Source: Gemmatimonadota bacterium
GTDB lineage: Bacteria; Gemmatimonadota; Gemmatimonadetes; Longimicrobiales; Gaopeijiaceae
NCBI GenBank assembly: GCA_040882465.1
Contig: JBBEBG010000033.1
Coordinates: 1-64,000 of the forward strand
Direction of reading: 5' to 3'
Length of the DNA: 64,000 bases
Shown: piece after piece, positions 54,079-62,839 of the stretch
How positions within the stretch are numbered: the first letter of the stretch is position 1
Layout: each line of letters opens with the position of its first letter
Program-made: the position numbers and the translations under genes
Notes under the pieces: generated by a model
What the model saw: only the letters and a program-made list of their open reading frames with translations
Database searches by the model: none
Told to the model about the DNA's origin: nothing

Positions 54079-55620
54079 TCAGCGTTCCGGCTTGGGAAAA
54101 AGGGGCGGGCCCTTCCCGACCCGGAGGCCGGCGGGGGAGAGCCGGACCGCCTCGTCGAGCGAGGGAACACCCTCGAGCCCGAGGGAGCTCGCGAGCTCCT
54201 TCATCTTCCGGGGGGTCACGGGAAAAAAGAGTGCCGCGAGAACGATGAGGGTCCGGACGAGGGTCGCGAAAACCCGGTCCAGCTCGGCCGCCTTCGCCGA
54301 ATCGCGGGCGAGCGCCCAGGGTTCACTCGTTTCGATGAACCCGTTCGCGCTTCGCGCAAGCTCCATCGCGCACCCGAGGGCGTCGTGCACCCGAAGCTCC
54401 TCCATCGCCCCGTGGTATCCTTCGAGGGTGGACCGGATGGCGTCGGCCAACGCATCGGGAGCCGCGTCGGGGACGATTCCGTCGCGAAAACGGACGATCA
54501 TCGAAGTCGCGCGGCTCGCCAGATTTCCGAGGATGTTCGCGAGCTCGTCGAAGCGGGCGAGGAAGCGCTCGGGGGTGTACGAGGCGTCGGAGCCGGTCGG
54601 CATCTCGCGGAGGAGGTACCAGCGAACCGCGTCGGTTCCGAACTCCTCGCGGAGGCTCAGGGGGTCCACGACGTTTCCGAGCGACTTCGACATCTTCTCT
54701 TTCCCCGCCACCCACCACCCGTGGGCGAGGATCCGCTCGGGGAGGGGAAGCCCCGCTCCCATCAGGAGTGTGGGCCAATACACCGCATGGGTCGTGAGAA
54801 TGTCCTTTCCGATGATGTGCAGATCGGCGGGCCACCAGGACTCCGAGACGTCGTCGAACCCCTGCGCGCCTTCCGGCGCGTCGGGACGGATCGCGCCGGC
54901 CGCGGTGACATAGTTGATCAGCGCGTCCACCCAAACGTATGCGACATGATCTTCGTCGAAGGGGAGGGGAATCCCCCAGCTCACGCGGGAGCGCGGCCGG
55001 GAGATCGAAAGGTCTTCGAGCGGATTCTGGAGGAAGCCCAGGACCTCGTTTCGCCGCACCTCCGGAACGATCCAGCCCGGATGGGCCTGGATATGCTGGA
55101 CGAGCCGCTCCTGAAAGGTGCTCATCCGAAAGAAATAGTTCTTCTCCTCGATCTCGCGGACGGGGCGCCCACAGTCGGGGCAGTTCCCTTCGGGCGTCAG
55201 GTCCTTCTCCGTCCAATACCGTTCCTCGTGGACGCAGTACCACCCCTTGTAGAGATCCTCATAGATGAGGCCGCGCGCGTGCAGTCGGACGAGAAAGGCC
55301 AGCACGACGGCGCGGTGTTCGGCCTCGGTCGTCCGGATGAAGCGGTCGTATTCGATGTCGAGCTCCGACCAGGCTCCGACGAATCGCGCCGCCATCTCGT
55401 CGCAGAGCTGCTGCGGCTCCACTCCCCTCCGGGCGGCTTCTTCTTGGATCTTTTGACCGTGCTCGTCGGTCCCGGTCAGGAAGAGGACGCGGGCACCCGC
55501 TTGCCGGTAATACCGCGCGAGGGTGTCTGCCAGGAAAGTCGTGTAGGCGTGACCGATGTGAGGAGCGCCGGTCGCGTAATAGATCGGTGTCGTGAGATAC
55601 CTGCGGGAGGCTTCGGTCAA
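54079..55620 (-). CDS. metG: Methionyl-tRNA synthetase
   Basis: The 513-residue enzyme has HIGH at 21-24 (A-P-H-I-G-H), the K-M-S-K-S signature in K-E-K-M-S-K-S-L-G-N, and one zinc knuckle with N-C-P-D-C-G-R-P-V and a preceding W-Y-C. It lacks the C-terminal EMAP-like tRNA-binding domain. I chose TTG 55620, which overlaps the ricT stop (TTGA); the protein begins T-E-A-S-R-R-Y-L-T-T-P-I-Y-Y. No ATG is available near the conserved start. Confidence 0.93.
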   Translation of the reverse strand: MTEASRRYLTTPIYYATGAPHIGHAYTTFLADTLARYYRQAGARVLFLTGTDEHGQKIQEEAARRGVEPQQLCDEMAARFVGAWSELDIEYDRFIRTTEAEHRAVVLAFLVRLHARGLIYEDLYKGWYCVHEERYWTEKDLTPEGNCPDCGRPVREIEEKNYFFRMSTFQERLVQHIQAHPGWIVPEVRRNEVLGFLQNPLEDLSISRPRSRVSWGIPLPFDEDHVAYVWVDALINYVTAAGAIRPDAPEGAQGFDDVSESWWPADLHIIGKDILTTHAVYWPTLLMGAGLPLPERILAHGWWVAGKEKMSKSLGNVVDPLSLREEFGTDAVRWYLLREMPTGSDASYTPERFLARFDELANILGNLASRATSMIVRFRDGIVPDAAPDALADAIRSTLEGYHGAMEELRVHDALGCAMELARSANGFIETSEPWALARDSAKAAELDRVFATLVRTLIVLAALFFPVTPRKMKELASSLGLEGVPSLDEAVRLSPAGLRVGKGPPLFPKPER

Positions 55621-56456
55621 CGCCCCCCTCCCGAGGCTCCCTGGACTTCGACTTTGAGCGCCTCGAGTCCTAGGGTTCGGCGATCTCCGTCCTCGGTTCG
55701 CAGCGTGACCTGCTCGCCCCAAATGTCCACGGAGAGGACCTTTTCTTCGCCTCGGGTGGTGCGGAGCACACGCCCTTCCCGGGGGAATCGACGCCTGGCC
55801 TGGACGTACGTCTCGTGCTCGTACATCAGGCAACACATGAGCCGGCCGCAACAACCGGAGATCTGGGCCGGATTGAGGGAAAGACTCTGGTCCTTCGCGA
55901 GCTGGAGCGAGACCGGCTTCAGCTCGGGAAGCCAGGTGGAGCAACAGAGCTCCCGCCCGCACCGTCCCACGCCCCCCAGGAGTGCCGATTCATCCCGCAC
56001 CCCGATCTGCCTCAGCTCGATCCGGGTGCGGAAGGTGCGGGCGAGCTCGCGCACGAGCTCCCGGAAGTCCACGCGACGCTCGGCCGTGAAATAGATCGTC
56101 AGCTTCTTGCGATCGAACTGCCACTCGGCCTCGGTGACCTTCATCTTGAGCCCGAAGCGCTCGACCTGCCGGCGGGTCTCTCGCCGGACGCGGTGTTCGT
56201 CCTGGCGCAGGGTGTCCGCGGCACGGACCTCCTGGTCGCGCGCGACCCGCAAGACCTTACGTTCGGGGGTGGGGGTGGAGCATCCACTGGAGGACGAGCA
56301 CTTCCTCTCGGCGACCTGACCGAGTGCGAGCACCTCCCCCAGATCCTCCCCGCGGTCCGCCTCGACGATGACGTGGTGTCCCACGGCGAGGCTCATCGCG
56401 GAAGTGTAATAACCCTTCCGATTTCCCTTGAAGCCGATTTCTGCGAAGATTCCCAA
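55617..56456 (-). CDS. PSP1-domain protein, RicT (YaaT)-like
   Basis: The 279-residue protein has the RicT/PSP1 features: V-E-A-D-R-G near residue 35, F-D-R-K-K-L-T-I-Y-F, and the C-rich C-terminal half with V-G-R-C-G-R-E-L-C-C, I-S-G-C-C-G-R-L-M-C-C-L. In Bacillus such proteins act with YlbF and YmcA in a Fe-S-containing RNA-processing complex; here the role is unproven. The start at TTG 56456 is preceded by GGGGGGA. It lies between accA and metG with a 4-bp TTGA overlap downstream. Confidence 0.8.
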   Translation of the reverse strand: MGIFAEIGFKGNRKGYYTSAMSLAVGHHVIVEADRGEDLGEVLALGQVAERKCSSSSGCSTPTPERKVLRVARDQEVRAADTLRQDEHRVRRETRRQVERFGLKMKVTEAEWQFDRKKLTIYFTAERRVDFRELVRELARTFRTRIELRQIGVRDESALLGGVGRCGRELCCSTWLPELKPVSLQLAKDQSLSLNPAQISGCCGRLMCCLMYEHETYVQARRRFPREGRVLRTTRGEEKVLSVDIWGEQVTLRTEDGDRRTLGLEALKVEVQGASGGGR

Positions 56457-56472
56457 GCGTTCCCCCCGTCCG

Positions 56473-57444
56473 TCAGCTTTCTCGGGGCTCTCGCCAGGCC
56501 CCGATCGTCTCGAACTTCCGCCACCGCAGCGCGCGGCGCTCGTGTACGTCCATCCGGCGGAGCTCATCGAGATGCCGGACGAGCGCTTCCTTCACGGCCT
56601 CGGCCGTGCGGTCCCAGTCCGCGTGGGCGCCCCCCGGTGGCTCCGAAATCACCTCGTCCGCGACCCCGAGCTCGACGAGGTCGCGCGATGTGAGACGAAG
56701 GGCTTCGGCCGCCCGCCCCCGGTGCTCCGCAGATCGCCAGAGGATCGCGGCGCACCCCTCGGGCGAGATCACCGAATACACGGCGTGCTCGAGCATGAGG
56801 ATCCGATCCGTCACTCCCAGCGCGAGCGCGCCGCCCGAGCCGCCCTCGCCGATCACGACCGAGACGAGGGGAACCCGGAGCCGAGCCATCTCGCGGAGAT
56901 TCATCGCGATCGCCTCGGCCTGTCCCCGCTTTTCAGCCCCGATCCCGGGGTAGGCCCCCGGCGTGTCGATCAGGGTGACGACGGGGCGTCCGAACTTCTC
57001 CGCCATGCGCATGAGCCGGAGCGCCTTCCGGTACCCTTCCGGGTGAGGCATCCCGAAGTTGCGATGGAGGTTCTCCTTCATGTCCCGTCCCTTCTGGTGC
57101 CCGATCACCATGACCGGGTTCCCACCCAGGCGAGCCCACCCCCCGACGATCGCTGCGTCGTCCCGGAAGGAGCGGTCGCCGTGGAGCTCGATCCAGTCCG
57201 TGAAGGCCCGCGCGATGTAGTCGAGGGTGAACGGCCGGCGAGGATGCCGGGCAACTAGGACCTGCTCGAGCGGGGTGAGGTTTCGGTAGGTCTCGTCCCG
57301 CAGGACGGAGAGCTTGGCGCGGAGCTCACCCAGCTCCTCGGCGACATCCATCCCTTTTTTCTCGGCGAGCTCGAGGAGGTTTTCGATCTGCTCCTCCAAC
57401 TCGACCATATCCTTCTCGAAATCGAGATGGGGCGTGTTCGCCAA
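56473..57444 (-). CDS. accA: Acetyl-CoA carboxylase carboxyltransferase subunit alpha
   Basis: The 323-residue carboxyltransferase subunit has D-F-E-K at the N-terminus, P-F-T-L-D-Y-I near residue 70, I-G-H-Q-K-G-R-D and I-D-T-P-G-A-Y-P-G, with I-G-E-G-G-S-G-G-A-L-A and V-I-S-P-E-G-C-A-A-I-L. The beta subunit (accD) is not adjacent. It is upstream of ricT with a 16-nt gap. Confidence 0.94.
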   Translation of the reverse strand: MANTPHLDFEKDMVELEEQIENLLELAEKKGMDVAEELGELRAKLSVLRDETYRNLTPLEQVLVARHPRRPFTLDYIARAFTDWIELHGDRSFRDDAAIVGGWARLGGNPVMVIGHQKGRDMKENLHRNFGMPHPEGYRKALRLMRMAEKFGRPVVTLIDTPGAYPGIGAEKRGQAEAIAMNLREMARLRVPLVSVVIGEGGSGGALALGVTDRILMLEHAVYSVISPEGCAAILWRSAEHRGRAAEALRLTSRDLVELGVADEVISEPPGGAHADWDRTAEAVKEALVRHLDELRRMDVHERRALRWRKFETIGAWREPRES

Positions 57445-57621
57445 AGCGTCCTCCAGGTGCGTGAGGTCCCGCTCCCGGCGCCTTCGTGAGGGCGTGGGTC
57501 CTCCCGGTAGCGCTATTCTAACGGGGCTTCCCGGCGCCGGAGAAGGGTGGCGGGCCGGACTGCTTCGGGGGTTCCGACGCGCGGGCGTCCGGGTCCTGAG
57601 GGGATCTGGCCCGGTGGGCCC
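57445..57621. other. Intergenic region between accA and the response-regulator gene
   Basis: About 180 bp with no supported gene. No strong promoter, terminator or RNA signature seen by eye. Confidence 0.4.
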
Positions 57622-58686
57622 CTAACCGAGTCCAGCGGGGGGATCGCCCCGTACGACCTCGAAGGGCTCGGCCGGCTCGCCGCCCGTGCGCGCTGCCCAG
57701 AACCTCGCGCTGACCGAGGAAAAGTCCGGGTTGAGATGTTCGCCGTGGGTGGCCTCGAACTGAGCGAGGGCCTCACCTTTGCGCGCGATCCTACTCCCCA
57801 CCGGGACGAAGAAGGTAGGACGAAAGCTCGCGGTCGCGTCTCCCGGGTTGTAGGCGAGAATCGAGTGCGCGCCTACCGCCTCGCCGGCGATCGTCTCATG
57901 CACGATCCGGATCGGGGAGAATGCGTGGTTCTTGGTGGGAAGATAGAGGAGCTCCGGCCTCATCTCGCGGAGCGCGTCACGACAGATCCGGCGCAGATCT
58001 TCCTCCAGCGGGATTTCCGCGGACCCGGCATTCCCCACGAAATAACGCACGTCCATCGCGCGCCCGGCCGCCTTCGCGCTCTCCGCCAGCCGCCTCCCTT
58101 CCGTCGCTTCGACTCCGCGGGTCAGGGTGAGGAGCGTGACGCGGTCGCCTCGCTCTCGGTGAAGGAGGAGGGTCGCCCCACAGCCGGCCTCCGCATCGCC
58201 GGGCCGAACGCTTACGGCGAGAACCCGAAGCCGTAAGCGCCCTCCCACCGGAGTCGGATCCGCGTCGCTCTCGTCCAGCGTCACCCGCGGCCTCGGGCCG
58301 CGCGCGACGAGTCCCGCCACCTTGCTCAGGAGCTCGTCCTTCGAGAAGGGCTTCACGATGAGGTCGTCGGCGCTCCCCTCGAAGGCCTTCCAGTGCGGAT
58401 CGGCGCGGGCCTGCGATGTCGCCGCGAGGATGGGAGTCCCCGGCTGGTGGCGGCGGCTCGCCACGGCGACGGCGACCCCGTTTTGCCCCGGGAGATTCAG
58501 GTCGGTGATGACCAGATCCCACACTTCGCTCTGGACGAGTGAGGTCCCGCGCACGCCGTCCTGCACGAGGGTGACGACGTAACACCCCTCCGCTTCGAGG
58601 AGGAACTTGACGAGATGGGCCTGATCGAGGTCGTCCTCGACGAGAAGGACGCGACGGAGCGGCCGTTCGGCGGAGTCTTGCACCAT
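57622..58686 (-). CDS. Response regulator receiver fused to degenerate LmbE/PIG-L-like domain
   Basis: The 354-residue protein begins with a receiver domain: acidic E17-D18-D19, phospho-acceptor Asp62 in V-I-T-D-L-N-L-P, T90 and K112 in V-K-P-F-S. From about 150 it continues into a segment like LmbE/PIG-L deacetylases: V-L-A-V-S-V-R-P-G-D-A-E-A-G-C-G-A-T replaces the metal motif A-H-P-D-D-E-x-G-C-G-G-T, so His and one Asp are changed, and the later H-P-D-H is replaced by N-H-A-F-S. Metal-dependent deacetylase activity is doubtful. The start at M-V-Q-D-S-A fits the receiver domain. No histidine kinase is adjacent. Confidence 0.75.
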   Translation of the reverse strand: MVQDSAERPLRRVLLVEDDLDQAHLVKFLLEAEGCYVVTLVQDGVRGTSLVQSEVWDLVITDLNLPGQNGVAVAVASRRHQPGTPILAATSQARADPHWKAFEGSADDLIVKPFSKDELLSKVAGLVARGPRPRVTLDESDADPTPVGGRLRLRVLAVSVRPGDAEAGCGATLLLHRERGDRVTLLTLTRGVEATEGRRLAESAKAAGRAMDVRYFVGNAGSAEIPLEEDLRRICRDALREMRPELLYLPTKNHAFSPIRIVHETIAGEAVGAHSILAYNPGDATASFRPTFFVPVGSRIARKGEALAQFEATHGEHLNPDFSSVSARFWAARTGGEPAEPFEVVRGDPPAGLG

Positions 58687-58749
58687 GACCCGATTAGTGG
58701 CCCCCTTGGTCGGCGGGTGCAAGGGGCTCCCTCCCGTGGGTGCGCGTCC

Positions 58750-60033
58750 CTAGGGCAACTTCGGCGTCCCTCTTCCTCCGACCGCGATCCCACCTTCGGG
58801 GCGAAGGTCCTCCGGTCGCCCGCGTGCCTCCGGATCGGGTTCCGGGACGAGAAGCCAAACCATGAGCCCCATTCCCACGACGGAAATGGCGGCGAGGACC
58901 GTGTTGGCCCCGTACCCGGCCCGCGCGAAGAGGGGGCCCGCGAGGGTTCCTCCCACAGCGAAGCCGATCTGTCCGAGGGCCACGTTCAGCGACAGTAGCG
59001 TTCCGCGCCGGTCGTCCTCCACGAGTCCGGTCAGGAGGGCGGAAAAGGGGCTGACCCGCATCGCGACGAGCCCCATGACGAAGAAGAAGTAAATCATAGC
59101 CGCCAACGGGCTCCCCACCACGAAGGTCGTCAGCGCCATCGCGACGGATAAGCCGGCGCAGGAGACGAGGATGATCTGCTTCCGACCCGCCCGGTCCGAG
59201 ATTCGCCCGGCCTGCGGTCCGACGAGGACGTTCGCGACTCCGCCGATGAGAAAAAGCGTCGCGATCTGGTTGGGCGTGGCGCCGAGGTCGGTCTCGAGCC
59301 AGATCGGGAGATACACGACGTAGAGCGAGATTCCGAGAAAGGTGAGAAAAAAGGCGCCGACCGCTCCGAGGACTCCCGGGCGCCGCACCAGCGCGGCGTA
59401 GGCCCGGACGGTTCCGGCCGGAGTCACGGGATCGGGGCTCCGCGCGACGTCCGGTTGGGGGAGGCGGAAAAAAACGAGGAGGAAGGTGAGGCCGGTTGCC
59501 AGGGCGAACAGGTAAAAGGGAGCCCGGAAGCCGAATGCTCCCGCCAGAACCACGCCGAGCGGGATTCCGAGAATCTGCCCCACTCCCCACCCACTCATGA
59601 TCCACCCGGTGGCCCACCCCCGCCTCTCGTAAGGGAAGTAGTCCCCGACGTACGAGACGGCCGCCCCGCTCAGGACCCCTCCCGCCATCCCCGCGAGGAG
59701 GCGCACCCCGATAAAGCTGGCGTATCCGGTGACGAAGACGTGGAGGGCGAGAGCCACCGTCATCGTTCCCGTGCCGAGAAGGAGAATCCTCCTCCTCCCG
59801 ATCCGGTCCGAGAATGGTCCGGCGATCACCGCGAAGACCCCCACCATCAGGGAATACGCGGCGACGAGCGTTCCGAGGAGCGTCTCGCGGATCCCCAGAG
59901 CCGTCCCGACGAGGGGGAGGATGGGGGCGACGATCATCGTCTGGCTGCTGGCCGAAAAAACGAGGAGCCAGAGCGCGAATACGACGAGGGAGGGACTGGG
60001 GTGCCGCTCGGATGGGGTGATGGTTCGGGTCAC
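58750..60033 (-). CDS. Major facilitator superfamily transporter
   Basis: The 427-residue protein has about 12 hydrophobic segments and motif A as G-P-F-S-D-R-I-G-R-R-R-I in loop 2-3, a repeated G-R-I-S-D-R-A-G-R-K version after helix 8. It resembles drug or metabolite exporters (DHA-type). GTG 60033 overlaps the upstream dehydrogenase gene's stop by 4 bp (GTGA). Confidence 0.85.
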   Translation of the reverse strand: MTRTITPSERHPSPSLVVFALWLLVFSASSQTMIVAPILPLVGTALGIRETLLGTLVAAYSLMVGVFAVIAGPFSDRIGRRRILLLGTGTMTVALALHVFVTGYASFIGVRLLAGMAGGVLSGAAVSYVGDYFPYERRGWATGWIMSGWGVGQILGIPLGVVLAGAFGFRAPFYLFALATGLTFLLVFFRLPQPDVARSPDPVTPAGTVRAYAALVRRPGVLGAVGAFFLTFLGISLYVVYLPIWLETDLGATPNQIATLFLIGGVANVLVGPQAGRISDRAGRKQIILVSCAGLSVAMALTTFVVGSPLAAMIYFFFVMGLVAMRVSPFSALLTGLVEDDRRGTLLSLNVALGQIGFAVGGTLAGPLFARAGYGANTVLAAISVVGMGLMVWLLVPEPDPEARGRPEDLRPEGGIAVGGRGTPKLP

Positions 60034-62264
60034 CTCTCCGGAAGAGCGAACACGAGAAGGGTGTTCCCTCCCGAGGGGTGCCGCACGTCCTGGCTCACGT
60101 AACTCGGGACCTGGCGCGGACTCGTTCCGCCGACCCCGGCCGTGACCGCGATGTACTGGCGGCCGTCCGCGGAATACGAGATCACCGATCCCTGGGCGGA
60201 GGTGGGGAGCCGGGTCTCCCAGAGCGTCTCGCCGGTCTCGACATCGTAGGCGTGAAAGCCGCGGTCCAGATCCCCCGCGAAGGCGGTTCCGCCGGCCGTC
60301 GTGAGGACTCCGGTGATGAAGGACGCCCGCTGTTCGATCGCCCAGGCCTCTTCCATCGTTTCGACGTCGAAGGCGGCCAGGCGCCCGATCTTCCCACCCA
60401 CCCAGGGCATTTCGAACCACTGCCGGGCGGCCCCGACCGAGCCACCTCCTTCCGCGAGGTTCACCGCCTGTCCGCGGATCTCCATGCAGGTCTGGCTCAT
60501 GGGGACGACGATGAGGCCGGACTCGGGAGTATAGGACATCGGATGCCAGTTCTTCCCGCCCGCGGTCCCCGGGCAAACGGAGATCCAGTCGCCGACTCGC
60601 GCGTTCACGATGTCCTCGCGGTATCTCACCTCACCGGTGGCACGGTCGAGATGCTCGAAGGCGTTCTGCGGGAGCGCTTCCATGAGATCGATGTGGGCGC
60701 CGGTTTCGCGGTCGGTCTTCCAGAGGATCCCATGTTTTCCCATCGCGAGCATGGTCCGGCGGCCGCCCACGTCCACGAGCACCGGCTCGAAGGCCTCGTC
60801 GAGATCGAGCGCCTCGCCGGGCACGTATTGCCGGTACCATTGGAGCTCACCGGTGCCCGGGTCGAGGGCCAGGTGGGAGTTCGTGTAGAGGACGTTGTGG
60901 TCCACCGTGAGGCCGCGGCTCGCCGGCACCCAGGGTTTCGCGTTCGAAACCGGCCAGTAAATCAGCCCGAGCTCCGGGTCGTAGCCGCCGGCGATCCAGG
61001 AATCTCCTCCTCCGCGCAACTCGAGCGGGAGGTTGCCCCAGCTGTCCCCCCCGGGCTCGCCTGGGCGAGCGATGGTGTAAGTCCGCCATACTTCTTCCCC
61101 CGTCTCCGCGTCGTGCGCGGTGACGAAGCAGCTCTCGGCGGTGAAGCGTGTGCAGCCGTTGATCCCGTCCACGACCAGTCCTTCGATCACGAGCGGTCCG
61201 GCCGCATTCGTGAAACCGAGGCGCGAGTCCGCGACATCCGTGTCCCAGGCGACCTCACCGGTGTGGGCGTCCAGCGCCACGATGTTCGCGTCCCCCGTTG
61301 CCAGATAAATCCGCTCGCCATACAACGCGATGTTGCGGATGTGGCTCGCGCCCCCGGGTGAGTCCTCCGCGTAGGCGCGCCGGTACTCCCAGAGGATCTC
61401 GCCGGTCGCGGCGTCGAGAGCCTGGACGATGTCACGCGGGTTCGGAAGGAACATGATCCCGTCGAAGACGAGCGGTGCCCCCTGGTTGCTTCCCTCCTCC
61501 ATGGCCCAGGACCAAGCGAGCTGGAGGCCGCCGACGTTCTCGCGGGTGATCTGGTCGAGGGGCGAAAATCCCCAGTTGTCGTAAGTGCGTCGGTACATCG
61601 GCCAGTCGGCCGGGTCGGGATTGAGGAGTGCGGCTTCCGTCGCCGGCGCCATCGCGGCGCGCGTGTAAGTGGCGGTGACGGTGGCCGGGGGGGCCGCGCC
61701 GAAGCCGTCCCCTGCGGCCCCACCCCCCCCGCCTCCCCGCCCACCCCCCGCCGGTGCAGGGGGGCCTCCAGCTTGGGGGGCGCCCTGGGGAGGAGCGGCC
61801 GGCTGCGTCGCCGCGACGGGCGGAGCCGCGGCCGGCGGCTGGGCCGCGGGAGGAGCGGCCCTCGGCGCGAGGGAGATCCCCGCGAGCGGGGCCCCCGGCG
61901 TAAGGGCCGTATTCCCGGAGAGGAGCCCGTTCACGTTCAGGATGTGGGCCACGATGTCGGTCTTCGCCTCGGGGGAGATGCCGTTCGGGTTCCCCGGGGG
62001 CATCGTGAGCCGGATGCGGTCGTAAAGCTCCGCGGCGCTCCGGCTCGCCCAGTTGGACCGAAAGTCGGGACCCGCGAGGGCAACCGCCTCACCGATGCCC
62101 TGGAGATTGGGCTGGTGACAGGCGGCGCACGCCTGCGCATACGACTGCGCGCCGCGGCCCACCTGCATGGCGAGGGCTCCGCTCACGGGCTGCTGGGCCC
62201 GCGCTTCGGTGGGGATCGTCGCGACGAGGACGCCCAGAACGGTGACCAATCGTGTCAGTGTCAA
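60030..62264 (-). CDS. PQQ-dependent dehydrogenase with N-terminal cytochrome c domain
   Basis: The 744-residue periplasmic protein has a signal peptide (about 1-23), a cytochrome c domain with C-A-A-C-H (46-50) and a possible axial Met in L-T-M-P-P-G, a Pro/Ala/Gly-rich linker (about 115-215), and an eight-bladed PQQ propeller. Propeller signatures include A-T-G-D-A-N and C-P-G-T-A-G-G-K-N-W-H-P. Quinohemoprotein alcohol dehydrogenases usually carry the heme domain at the C-terminus, so the order is reversed here. I chose TTG 62264, which overlaps the CHRD stop (TTGA); ATG 62291 is an in-frame alternative. Confidence 0.85.
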   Translation of the reverse strand: MTLTRLVTVLGVLVATIPTEARAQQPVSGALAMQVGRGAQSYAQACAACHQPNLQGIGEAVALAGPDFRSNWASRSAAELYDRIRLTMPPGNPNGISPEAKTDIVAHILNVNGLLSGNTALTPGAPLAGISLAPRAAPPAAQPPAAAPPVAATQPAAPPQGAPQAGGPPAPAGGGRGGGGGGAAGDGFGAAPPATVTATYTRAAMAPATEAALLNPDPADWPMYRRTYDNWGFSPLDQITRENVGGLQLAWSWAMEEGSNQGAPLVFDGIMFLPNPRDIVQALDAATGEILWEYRRAYAEDSPGGASHIRNIALYGERIYLATGDANIVALDAHTGEVAWDTDVADSRLGFTNAAGPLVIEGLVVDGINGCTRFTAESCFVTAHDAETGEEVWRTYTIARPGEPGGDSWGNLPLELRGGGDSWIAGGYDPELGLIYWPVSNAKPWVPASRGLTVDHNVLYTNSHLALDPGTGELQWYRQYVPGEALDLDEAFEPVLVDVGGRRTMLAMGKHGILWKTDRETGAHIDLMEALPQNAFEHLDRATGEVRYREDIVNARVGDWISVCPGTAGGKNWHPMSYTPESGLIVVPMSQTCMEIRGQAVNLAEGGGSVGAARQWFEMPWVGGKIGRLAAFDVETMEEAWAIEQRASFITGVLTTAGGTAFAGDLDRGFHAYDVETGETLWETRLPTSAQGSVISYSADGRQYIAVTAGVGGTSPRQVPSYVSQDVRHPSGGNTLLVFALPER

Positions 62265-62722
62265 TTCTCCTCCCCCCGTGAAAAAAACCATCCCCGGATC
62301 GCCCCATCCGGGTTCGTTTCCGTGTAGACCTGGAGATAGAGATGCCCCAGCGCGAGAGCCTGGACCTGCTCTTCGGTGAGTTGGACGCGCCCCTCGATCC
62401 GCCCCTCTGTGGAGCCCGAGACGACGAGCGTGTGAAAGGCCGGGCCCCGGAATCCAGGGCCACCCTGGTGGAGGTCGGCTCGCGACACGGAAGACGCGAG
62501 GCCTTCGAAGGTACCCGCAATCTGGAGGATGCCTCCCTCGAGCGTCGCGGTCGCCTCTCCCACCCCACGCGTGCGGCGTGCCCCCCCCGCATCCACGGGG
62601 ACGAGCGAGAGGTGCGCGTGGTACGCGGCCCTCATCTGGGCGCCGAGCGCCGGAGGGAGCATCGCCCCTCCCGCGAGGGTGATCACGAGGGCCGAGGCCC
62701 CGAGGGTCAGGCGTGCGAACAT
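62261..62722 (-). CDS. CHRD-domain secreted protein
   Basis: The 153-residue protein has a signal peptide (to about residue 28) and one CHRD domain: A-Y-H-A-H-L-S-L, A-D-L-H-Q-G-G-P-G-F-R-G-P-A, and L-G-H-L-Y-L-Q-V-Y-T-E-T-N-P-D-G-A-I-R-G-W. The N-D-G-x-I-R-G type ending is typical of the domain. Function unknown. It is first in the minus-strand operon CHRD - PQQ dehydrogenase - MFS, coupled by 4-bp overlaps. Confidence 0.85.
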   Translation of the reverse strand: MFARLTLGASALVITLAGGAMLPPALGAQMRAAYHAHLSLVPVDAGGARRTRGVGEATATLEGGILQIAGTFEGLASSVSRADLHQGGPGFRGPAFHTLVVSGSTEGRIEGRVQLTEEQVQALALGHLYLQVYTETNPDGAIRGWFFSRGEEN

Positions 62723-62776
62723 CGTCTCTCGAAGTCGGTGGGGGTGGACCCGCGATCGGCGACGCCACAGAATATT

Positions 62777-62786
62777 GGTTATAACC
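62777..62786. promoter_or_regulatory. Palindrome in divergent CHRD/M14 promoter region
   Basis: GGTTATAACC is a perfect 10-bp palindrome within an AT-rich patch between the divergent genes. It may include a -10-like element (TTATAA) for either direction. It is too short to assign a regulator. Confidence 0.35.
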
Positions 62787-62839
62787 CGTACGAGACAGAG
62801 GATCCTTTCCTCCCCCTTCAGACGCGGCGCACCGTGCCC

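Noticed and set aside
61730-61900. GC-rich low-complexity stretch as a possible repeat array
   Set aside because: It is the Pro/Ala/Gly linker of the PQQ dehydrogenase and shows no regular repeat unit.
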